From positions 1-7,215 of the forward strand of contig JALOMU010000071.1 of the NCBI GenBank assembly GCA_025455285.1: 7,215 nt of DNA, written 5' to 3'. Positions 1-6,259 of this stretch are shown here, piece by piece. Both the position numbers and the translations under genes were made by a program. Source of the stretch: Flavihumibacter sp. (GTDB lineage: Bacteria; Bacteroidota; Bacteroidia; Chitinophagales; Chitinophagaceae). Each line of letters opens with the position of its first letter. Position 1 is the stretch's first letter. The notes beneath the pieces are model-generated. The model was not told the DNA's origin and did not search any database. It worked only from the letters and a program-made list of their open reading frames with translations.

Positions 1-1
1 T

Positions 2-856
2 CACCTCATCACTCAATACTTATACCAGCAGAAGCGACTGAGTTTACCCGGTATTGGAACGTTTACTATGGAAAATGGCGGTATTCAGTTCAGCAATTCG
101 GCAGACAATGATCTGAATCCGGAACTGGTGGAGTTTGTTAGAACCCACACCGGAAAAATGACCGCTCTGGCGAAATCCGATCTGGAATCCTATATCATGC
201 TGAACCGTCAATTTCTAAATATCGGCAAGGCGCTTTATATGGAGGGAATTGGTACGCTGGTAAAAGCGAAAGAGGGCTCCATTGAATTCACGCCCGGTGA
301 CATGGTAATGGAGCGACTGGATGAGCGCATGCCGGAGACCAGAAAAACTTCGGTATTTGAGGAAAATCCGAGATATGATGGCGGATCGGGAAATGGGAGG
401 AAATGGGCAATGTTTTTGGGAATCGCAGCAACCCTGGGAATCGTGATTTGGGGAGGATGGAAATGGTCGCAGAAGGGAGCAGCAGAAAAAGAAACTACAG
501 AAACCGTAACCACCATACAGCCGGAACCGGTTCCGCAAACCGATACCACAGTGGTAGTAACAATTGATTCAGTGAGTCGCCGACCCCTGATTGATACAAC
601 AAGGCTGAACGCTGTTACAGCAGCCAACCGCTATAAATTCATCATTGAAACCACCAACAGAAAAACCAGGGCGTTGCGTCGTTACAATCAACTGGTGGAA
701 ATCAAAAGTGGTATAAAAATGGAGACGGCAGATTCTGTCACCTTTAAACTCTATTTTTCACTTCCTGCTACCGTAGCGGATACCGCGAGGATAAAAGATT
801 CCCTCCGGATTTTTTATGCAAGCCGCCAGGTATTGGTAGAGAAGGAAGGAAATTAA
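2..856 (+). CDS. HU-CCDC81 / SPOR-like membrane protein, 5' partial
   Basis: The reading frame is open back to position 2, so the gene starts upstream of the window; the ATG at 68 is internal. The 22 codons before it encode a helix followed by LSLPGIGTF, the strand motif that opens the first HU-like lobe in Bacteroidota HU-CCDC81 proteins. Counting from the ATG at 68, residues 20-80 form a second HU-like lobe (a K-SDLES helix, then GIGTL and a GSIEFTPGD strand). A charged, Gly/Asn-rich linker leads to one membrane helix at about 114-131. A Thr/Pro/Glu-rich linker (140-165) and a C-terminal alpha/beta segment (188-258, beginning YKFIIE) follow; the latter resembles a SPOR domain. Family knowledge: such proteins are thought to join a DNA- or protein-binding HU module to envelope or peptidoglycan binding. 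The inferred topology is N-terminus in the cytoplasm and C-terminus in the periplasm. The gene is unrelated in strand and theme to the sugar operon it meets, and its TAA (854-856) touches that operon's last stop. Family assignment is by motif, without a search. Confidence 0.82.
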   Translation, partial: HLITQYLYQQKRLSLPGIGTFTMENGGIQFSNSADNDLNPELVEFVRTHTGKMTALAKSDLESYIMLNRQFLNIGKALYMEGIGTLVKAKEGSIEFTPGDMVMERLDERMPETRKTSVFEENPRYDGGSGNGRKWAMFLGIAATLGIVIWGGWKWSQKGAAEKETTETVTTIQPEPVPQTDTTVVVTIDSVSRRPLIDTTRLNAVTAANRYKFIIETTNRKTRALRRYNQLVEIKSGIKMETADSVTFKLYFSLPATVADTARIKDSLRIFYASRQVLVEKEGN

Positions 857-2242
857 TCAGAAAGCATTCTTATCTCCCTTAACTGAAAGGAATGCCGTCA
901 TAAGGATGATCTTCATATCCAGCAGCAGGGTCCAGTTCTCCATGTACCAGATATCATGCTCGATACGCTTTTGGAGAAACAGGTTGTCGGTGATTTCACC
1001 TCGAAATCCATTGACCTGTGCCCAGCCGGTAACTCCGGGTTTCACAAAATGGCGGATCATGTATTGCTTGTATATATTGGCAAAATCTTCGGTATGCTTG
1101 AGCATGTGCGGACGCGGACCCACAACCGACATATCTCCCATAAATACATTGAAAAACTGTGGTAATTCATCCAGGTTCGTCTTCCGCATAAACTTTCCGA
1201 TTTTGGTAACACGGTCATCATTGCGGGTAACCTGTTTTTTGTTGGCATCATCATTCATCCGCAAACTCCTGAACTTGATACAGAGAAAAGGTTGATTGCT
1301 TTTGCCAGATCGCATCTGCGTAAAAAATACAGGACCTTTTGAACTCAGTTTAATCAGGATGGCCATGATTGGTATCAGCCAGGATAACAGGAATAGAATT
1401 ACCAGGCTGCTGAATGCAATATCAAAAAGTCTTTTCTTAATCCGGTTGCCGGTATCTTCCAGTGGTTCATTCCGAAGTGATAAAACAGGAATATTATCAA
1501 TGAAATCCACGTAGATATTGCGGTTCACAAATATTTTATAATCCGGAATAAAACGGAAATGCACAAACTGGTTTTCAGCCTGTTTTGCTAATTCATACAG
1601 ATCCGGAAAATGCTCCGGTGCCAGCGTGGAATAAATTTCCGTCACCTTATTTTCCAGTACAAAAGGCATCACATCAGTAAGATTTCCCTTGATTGGAAAA
1701 TTTTCATCCCGTATTACTCTTTCTTCGTCCTCGAAACATCCGGCAACATGAACAAATTTTGACTCTTCCCGAAAATAACGGAGCAACCGCTTGGAGTTGT
1801 CATTATAACCAAGAATCACAACATTTTTCTGAAGGCGAAATCTGCTCCGGAGAAAAAAAATCAGGATATTAAAGGCAATTCGGTTGATTGTCAGGAGTCC
1901 GGCAAAGCCACCTGCCACTACCAGAATATACAACCTGGAATAAGGGAAATGATAGATGAAGGTGAAGAAGAATAATATGAGCAGTGTGATCAGATAAGCC
2001 TTAATGGTTCGTTTGCTGAAACCTTCAAAATCCAGCCAATCCTGTGCCAAATAAAGGCCGGTAAGATAGGTTGATGCTATCCACGCAAGGTTGAAGACAG
2101 CAAAAAACACGTGATAGGGTGCCTGGCTAAACGCTTCTGCCCGCTCAACAAAAAAACCAGCCAGTACCAATACCAGGTTCAGGGAAAAGATATCCCAGAG
2201 CCATAACATGGTTCTGTAAAAAACGTAGGAAAGTTTGTTCAT
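857..2242 (-). CDS. Undecaprenyl-phosphate sugar-phosphate transferase (WcaJ/WbaP-type polyprenyl glycosylphosphotransferase)
   Basis: Transfers a hexose-1-phosphate or HexNAc-1-phosphate from a UDP-sugar to undecaprenyl phosphate in the inner membrane, the first committed step of a lipid-linked exopolysaccharide. The 461-residue length is normal for the full-length class. Four N-terminal hydrophobic helices lie at about 11-32, 42-64, 82-98 and 103-131. A cytosolic Rossmann-like CoA_binding_3 region follows (140-255, opening VVILGYN). A fifth hydrophobic segment, the re-entrant helix, is at 275-299. The bacterial sugar transferase domain then shows GPVFFTQ-RSGK (303-314), KFRS (323-326), the catalytic-type DELPQ (358-362), GPRP (375-378) and KPGVTGW (401-407). 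It is the last gene of the block; its ATG overlaps the epimerase stop as ATGA (2239-2242). It ends immediately beside the convergent HU-type gene, with no terminator hairpin between. The sugar carried (glucose, galactose or an N-acetyl sugar) cannot be told from sequence. An eight-base T run on the coding strand (1853-1860) lies in the codons of the fourth helix. Confidence 0.93.
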   Translation of the reverse strand: MNKLSYVFYRTMLWLWDIFSLNLVLVLAGFFVERAEAFSQAPYHVFFAVFNLAWIASTYLTGLYLAQDWLDFEGFSKRTIKAYLITLLILFFFTFIYHFPYSRLYILVVAGGFAGLLTINRIAFNILIFFLRSRFRLQKNVVILGYNDNSKRLLRYFREESKFVHVAGCFEDEERVIRDENFPIKGNLTDVMPFVLENKVTEIYSTLAPEHFPDLYELAKQAENQFVHFRFIPDYKIFVNRNIYVDFIDNIPVLSLRNEPLEDTGNRIKKRLFDIAFSSLVILFLLSWLIPIMAILIKLSSKGPVFFTQMRSGKSNQPFLCIKFRSLRMNDDANKKQVTRNDDRVTKIGKFMRKTNLDELPQFFNVFMGDMSVVGPRPHMLKHTEDFANIYKQYMIRHFVKPGVTGWAQVNGFRGEITDNLFLQKRIEHDIWYMENWTLLLDMKIILMTAFLSVKGDKNAF

Positions 2243-3333
2243 GAATTATAAAGTTCTTCCAGTTTTTTAACGATCCGATCTGAGGTTTTTCCATCCCACA
2301 AGGGAGGAACAACCCCGGTTTTCCAGGTTCCCTTCATTATTTTTTCAAGATAAGGTTCCAGTTTGGTGGGATCTGTACCAATCAGTTCATTGGTACCCAT
2401 CGTCACCGTTTCAGGCCTTTCAGTAGAATCCCGCATCGTCATACAGGGTACATGCAAAACAGTAGCTTCCTCTGTAATGCCACCTGAATCCGTAATTACA
2501 GCCAGCGCATTTTTTACCAGGTATATAAATTCAAGGTATGGCATGGGTTCTGCCAGTACCAGTTTCTCATTCTGAAAACCGATACTGTCAAGAATTTTTT
2601 TTGTTCTTGGATGCACGGGGAACACTACTGGCAAATCACCTGTACAGCGCATAATGGTATCCAGTAAATGATTCAGGTTGGTCGGATCATCCACATTCGC
2701 CGGACGATGTAACGTAAGCAAAAAAAACTTCTTTTCCTCCAACGCAGCAGCATTCCATAGTTCAGGTTGTACCAGCCTGTTGAGATTCTGGTGCAGCGTA
2801 TCAATCATTGTGTTGCCAACAAAATGAATCCTGTTCTCAGCTACACCTGATTTGCGAAGATGTTCATTGGCAACTTCACTGGTAGTAAAAAAATGATCCG
2901 TAATGGAATCCGTCACAATCCGGTTGATTTCCTCCGGCATGGTCATATCTCCGGACCGGATACCCGCCTCCACATGTACAGCATCAATACAAAGTTTCTT
3001 GGCTGTAATGGTACAGGCCATAGTAGAGGTAACATCTCCTACAACCAGGATCAGATTGGGGCGATGCTCCATTAATTCTTTTTCGAATCTTACCATGATG
3101 GCTGCAGTTTGCTCTGCCTGGCTTCCACCTCCTGCCTCCAGATTGGCATGCGGTTCCGGAATTCCCAATTGTTCAAAGAAGTCAGCACTCATCTTTTTAT
3201 CATAATGCTGACCAGTATGAACAAGCCGGAATTCGATTGAAGCACCTGCCGCTTTACGACAATGGATGGATTTAATGATCGGTGCAATTTTCATAAAGTT
3301 GGGGCGTGCACCCGCAACAATGGTAATTTTCAT
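2239..3333 (-). CDS. wecB: Non-hydrolysing UDP-N-acetylglucosamine 2-epimerase
   Basis: Interconverts UDP-GlcNAc and UDP-ManNAc in the cytosol, supplying ManNAc-type residues for surface polysaccharide. The 364-residue length and GT-B-like two-domain layout fit the family. Residues matching the known catalytic set of the E. coli enzyme are visible: R10 and K15 in GARPNFMK, D100 in VVGDVTST, E122 in VEAGIRSGD, E134 and R138 in MPEEINR, and H209 in TLHRPAN. The C-terminal UDP-binding motif DSGGITEEA is at 282-290. The TGQHYDKKM stretch (40-48) is the form common in polysaccharide-cluster members of the family. Nothing suggests the hydrolysing, NeuC-like type beyond shared ancestry, but that cannot be excluded by eye. 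The ATG at 3331-3333 follows the previous stop by 9 nt with no Shine-Dalgarno sequence. Its TGA overlaps the next ATG. The coding strand has an A8 run at 2595-2602. The gene symbol is by family (mnaA is an equivalent name). Confidence 0.93.
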   Translation of the reverse strand: MKITIVAGARPNFMKIAPIIKSIHCRKAAGASIEFRLVHTGQHYDKKMSADFFEQLGIPEPHANLEAGGGSQAEQTAAIMVRFEKELMEHRPNLILVVGDVTSTMACTITAKKLCIDAVHVEAGIRSGDMTMPEEINRIVTDSITDHFFTTSEVANEHLRKSGVAENRIHFVGNTMIDTLHQNLNRLVQPELWNAAALEEKKFFLLTLHRPANVDDPTNLNHLLDTIMRCTGDLPVVFPVHPRTKKILDSIGFQNEKLVLAEPMPYLEFIYLVKNALAVITDSGGITEEATVLHVPCMTMRDSTERPETVTMGTNELIGTDPTKLEPYLEKIMKGTWKTGVVPPLWDGKTSDRIVKKLEELYNS

Positions 3334-3342
3334 GTACGAGTA

Positions 3343-4224
3343 TTAAGGGGTAGTAGTGAAAACCTGGTCATATTTATGGATCAGGGATACTGTATCATTA
3401 ATATTTGTCCTCGAGGATGCACCAAACAAAATAGATTCAATATTCGGTAATCCGCAAACGTATTCGATTGCTTCTTTCGGAGAAACTGCACCTCCTGCTA
3501 ATACCTGCATGGCGATAGCCCTGAACTGCCGGGTACGAAGTGTTTCTTCGTACAATTCCTTACCACCTGACATACGGAATCCTACCTTATTGATAGATGC
3601 ACAAATTATCGGGTTCTTTACACCACCTTCTTCCAGCATGTTTAATAAAGCAGGCATGTTCATCGTAATAAAACCAGCTTCCGCATTGTACTTTTTTTTC
3701 ACATAATCATGATAGGAAACCAGTACATCTTTCATGCCCAATCCAAGTAGCAAATCAGTTACCACGTTCTGCAAAAAAATAACCGGTGTATTGATGCCCT
3801 TGAACATTTTCATTTCAGCATCAATGAGTAATTCCATGATGGAAAGAAAATCTTTCGAAAGGAAGGCTACTCCTCCCTTGAACAGGGATCCAAAAAAGTT
3901 ACCCGGAACATATTGTTTGATCGTACCCATAATGCCCAATTCCGTAACAGCATTAGCATACTTATGCGCATAAGGCATACAGGGATAAATCTTGAAATCC
4001 TTATATTTTTCCGGTTGCTGCCGGATCACTTCGCAAATATTGGCAATCCGGTCGTGAGTAGTACACATAAAGGTCTGGATTCCTGCTTCCATCGCATGGT
4101 CCAGCGTCTTAATTATAGCAGCATCCTCCTTAAACCGGATAGACTGTGCCATCGACTTTTCATCTGAAATATGATTGACCGCAAAAAACTGGTTATCTCC
4201 GAATAATATTCTTTCCATCTTCAT
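3343..4224 (-). CDS. Aldo/keto-reductase-like TIM-barrel protein, function unknown
   Basis: I do not recognise a characterised homologue. The 293 residues alternate strand and helix as in a (beta/alpha)8 barrel: ERILFGDNQFF (4-14), GIQTFMCTTHDR (48-59), FKIYPCMPYAHK (77-88), then later strands ending AIAMQVLAGGAVSP (236-249) and ESILFGASSR (263-272). The last two strands resemble the C-terminal end of aldo/keto reductases, where a Gly-Ala-Ser/Arg loop binds the NADP phosphate. The N-terminal half lacks the usual DTA-x-x-Y segment and I find no clear Asp-Tyr-Lys-His tetrad, so ordinary reductase activity is doubtful. The conserved-looking GDNQFF-x-x-NH motif near the N-terminus may mark a separate family. 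Its place between the dehydrogenase and the epimerase suggests a role in sugar-nucleotide metabolism (inference). Start choice: GTG at 4227, ATG at 4224 and ATG at 4218 are all in frame. I chose 4224, where the upstream TGA and this ATG share one base (TGATG); the GTG at 4227 would give a 4-nt GTGA overlap. An A8 run on the coding strand lies at 3692-3699. Confidence 0.8.
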   Translation of the reverse strand: MKMERILFGDNQFFAVNHISDEKSMAQSIRFKEDAAIIKTLDHAMEAGIQTFMCTTHDRIANICEVIRQQPEKYKDFKIYPCMPYAHKYANAVTELGIMGTIKQYVPGNFFGSLFKGGVAFLSKDFLSIMELLIDAEMKMFKGINTPVIFLQNVVTDLLLGLGMKDVLVSYHDYVKKKYNAEAGFITMNMPALLNMLEEGGVKNPIICASINKVGFRMSGGKELYEETLRTRQFRAIAMQVLAGGAVSPKEAIEYVCGLPNIESILFGASSRTNINDTVSLIHKYDQVFTTTP

Positions 4225-5234
4225 CACTGTTGGGCTTTTCTGATTAAGGCAATGGCATTGTCTGTTTTTGCTGCGGATTCAAATGAGTTCACCTCATTCG
4301 GCACCTTACCCTGGATCGCTTTTATAAAGTGATCCATTTGGGCAGAATATTCTTCTCCACGGAGATAATAATCAACAGGAGCAGTCAGGTCGGTAACATA
4401 TTTAACATTCCAGCCGCGACTGTAACCTGCAGGACAGGCGGCATCTTTGAAATATACTTTTAACTCATTCGCATCTGAAACAATTTTTCCTTTTGTTCCA
4501 TTGATGCTGACAGAGGTCGTCATCTTACGATGCGTTTCATCACTCCAGTTTACAGATAAAATTCCGGATACCCCATTTTGTAACGACATCATCGCATATA
4601 CAGCATCATCTACCTGTTTTGAAAAGATCGATTTAAGACTGCTGCTTTGTACAGACTGCACTGGTGAAAGCAGGTAATTAATTAAGTCAATCACATGCGA
4701 TGCATAATCCATTAAACAGCCCCCGCCTTCTTCGGGGTTGGAACGCCAGGTATCCTGTTTTGGCTTGATCACCACCGGACCATACGCCTGCCCCATAAAA
4801 TGATAAATATCACCAATGGCACCAGCTTTCAACAAACGTTTTACTTCTTCAAAAGTGCCTACGAATTTGTTATGATATCCCACCTGGTTTACCAGGTTTC
4901 TGGACTTTGCGAGTTGAATGAGCTCCACGCCTTCTTCGGGACGAAGACAGAATGGCTTTTCTACAAATACATGTATTCCCATCTGCAATAATTCCTTCAC
5001 CATGGAAGCATGATATTTGGTAGGAACCGCTACCACAACTGCATCCGGCTTGGATTGCTGCAGCATTTTTTTATAATCTGTAAAACAGGGAAACGGACTG
5101 TATTTTTCCAATGCTTCTATTACCATTTTGGAGGTATCACAAACACCCACCACTTCAGCATCCGGATGCGCACCCAAAATTGCGAGATGAGAGATTCCCA
5201 TTTTACCCGCTCCGATCAATCCGACTTTTACCAT
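4224..5234 (-). CDS. Gfo/Idh/MocA family NAD(P)-dependent sugar (nucleotide) dehydrogenase
   Basis: A cytosolic oxidoreductase of the glucose-fructose oxidoreductase / inositol dehydrogenase family; the 336 residues are typical. The N-terminal Rossmann domain opens with VGLIGAGKMG (GxGxxG at 8-13). An acidic D33 ends the second strand, which favours NAD over NADP. The family's signature EKP is at 92-94 (K93 is the usual catalytic lysine). The C-terminal alpha/beta domain has GGGCLMDYASHVIDL (170-184), where D176 and H180 occupy the usual substrate-binding/catalytic positions. All key residues are present, so it is probably active. In a surface-polysaccharide operon beside a UDP-GlcNAc 2-epimerase, a nucleotide-sugar substrate is plausible, for example C3 oxidation as in the WlbA/WbpB group. 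However, no aminotransferase or acetyltransferase partner lies within the window to support that specific route. The ATG overlaps the preceding TAA by one base (TAATG), which implies coupled translation; there is no Shine-Dalgarno sequence. Confidence 0.9.
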   Translation of the reverse strand: MVKVGLIGAGKMGISHLAILGAHPDAEVVGVCDTSKMVIEALEKYSPFPCFTDYKKMLQQSKPDAVVVAVPTKYHASMVKELLQMGIHVFVEKPFCLRPEEGVELIQLAKSRNLVNQVGYHNKFVGTFEEVKRLLKAGAIGDIYHFMGQAYGPVVIKPKQDTWRSNPEEGGGCLMDYASHVIDLINYLLSPVQSVQSSSLKSIFSKQVDDAVYAMMSLQNGVSGILSVNWSDETHRKMTTSVSINGTKGKIVSDANELKVYFKDAACPAGYSRGWNVKYVTDLTAPVDYYLRGEEYSAQMDHFIKAIQGKVPNEVNSFESAAKTDNAIALIRKAQQ

Positions 5235-6259
5235 TATCTGTTGTAGTTTAATATTTCACTTATGAATAAATCGTATGCCTGTTTGCCTTTTTGCATCAGC
5301 TGCAAATCCGGTTCTTTATTTTCCAGCGACTGAATCATATTCTCTACTGTTTCCGGTTTCAAATTTGGTTCATGTGCCATAATACCTTCCTCCAGCAAAA
5401 ATTTGTCCACTTCCAGCAATTCATCCTGGTAAACTGAAATTGTTGGTATTCCCAGGATGGCAAGTTCTCGTGTCATAGATCCTCCGGCCCCGATGAACAA
5501 ACTGCATTCCTTTGCAATCTGATCAAAATGCATGGGCTTATCCGGAACACGGATACCTGAAAACTTGGATTGCCGGTAATGCTCAAGTTGTGTTTTATCC
5601 CTGGGTAAGATGGTTATTGAAAAACGATCTTGCAAAGCTTCTAATGTACTGTCCAGGAAATTCAATCCTCCTTTGTAATACTGTGCTGTCAAAGGCTCCG
5701 GACGAACATAAATAGTTTTATTATCCGGCGGATTTTGTTTGCGGGCCGCATGTATCTGTTCTCCTTTCTGCCAGAGATAAATCCCTTCTTTTACACCTGG
5801 ATATTGTTTGGTCCGTTTGGCTGATCCTCCTTTTTTGACAATTTTTTCAACCGGTAGATTTTCCGGTATCAACACGAGATTAGCGAACATGAAACAAGGA
5901 ATATTGCCCATTGCATGTTCATTGTCATTCGTATAAATGGAAGGAATTCCAAGCAGTTTTGCAACTATCGGAGAATGAAAAGAAGACTGCGAAACAGCAA
6001 GGTCAATTTTTTTATTCTTTAAAAACTTTCTGAGCTGATTTACCCTGATCGGATATCCGAATAATTTCTTGTAGAGATTCTTACCATAATGCTCTCCCAC
6101 CACATGATACTCCAGATTTCGCTGCTTTAGCAGGTCAATTGTATTCGCAAGTGGCCTGCAGGTAATCAACACTTCATGACCCCGGGCTTCAAGATCCCTG
6201 ATCATGTCATGAAACATGTTGATATGCGGGGAATTGGATAGATCAAACCAAATTTTCAT
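5234..6259 (-). CDS. DUF354 family protein, GT-B-like (putative glycosyltransferase or sugar-nucleotide enzyme)
   Basis: The N-terminus MKIWFDLSNSPHINMF, followed by a helix and GHEVLITCR (about 28-36), is characteristic of DUF354 proteins (PF04007). These share a GT-B-like fold with the UDP-GlcNAc 2-epimerases and MurG-type transferases. The first domain continues with IDLAVSQSSFHSPIVAKLLG (about 85-104) and IYTNDNEHA, resembling the epimerase pattern in which a sugar-binding loop follows the third strand. The C-terminal half has YVRPEP, ITILPRDKTQ and a GAGGSMTRE loop that corresponds in position to the UDP-binding DSGG-x-x-EE loop of the epimerases. The 341-residue length fits the family. 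There are no membrane helices and no signal peptide. Function is not established; the operon suggests glycan assembly or nucleotide-sugar conversion. Its ATG lies inside the preceding gene, giving a 17-nt overlap (6243-6259). Its TAA shares one base with the next ATG. Confidence 0.85.
   Translation of the reverse strand: MKIWFDLSNSPHINMFHDMIRDLEARGHEVLITCRPLANTIDLLKQRNLEYHVVGEHYGKNLYKKLFGYPIRVNQLRKFLKNKKIDLAVSQSSFHSPIVAKLLGIPSIYTNDNEHAMGNIPCFMFANLVLIPENLPVEKIVKKGGSAKRTKQYPGVKEGIYLWQKGEQIHAARKQNPPDNKTIYVRPEPLTAQYYKGGLNFLDSTLEALQDRFSITILPRDKTQLEHYRQSKFSGIRVPDKPMHFDQIAKECSLFIGAGGSMTRELAILGIPTISVYQDELLEVDKFLLEEGIMAHEPNLKPETVENMIQSLENKEPDLQLMQKGKQAYDLFISEILNYNR

Noticed and set aside
235..627. 130- and 107-codon open frames antisense to the HU-type gene (215-627)
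   Set aside because: The sense frame has clear domain structure and continues past both ends; the antisense products are low-complexity Ser/Val/Phe-rich and match nothing I know.
906..1295. 129-codon plus-strand open frame opposite the sugar transferase
   Set aside because: It mirrors the conserved DELPQ/GPRP/KPGVTGW region of a well-recognised enzyme on the other strand and has no start signal or motif of its own.
2375..2396. Perfect 8-bp inverted repeat (GTACCAAT / ATTGGTAC, 6-nt loop) inside the epimerase gene
   Set aside because: It follows from the encoded Gly-Thr-Asn ... Ile-Gly-Thr residues, has no U-tract, and lies mid-gene; neither a terminator nor an operator is supported.
4882..4897. 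6-bp hairpin (ACCTGG / CCAGGT, 4-nt loop) in the dehydrogenase gene
   Set aside because: It is short, within a conserved coding segment, and has no T-run or start nearby, so it is best read as chance coding structure.
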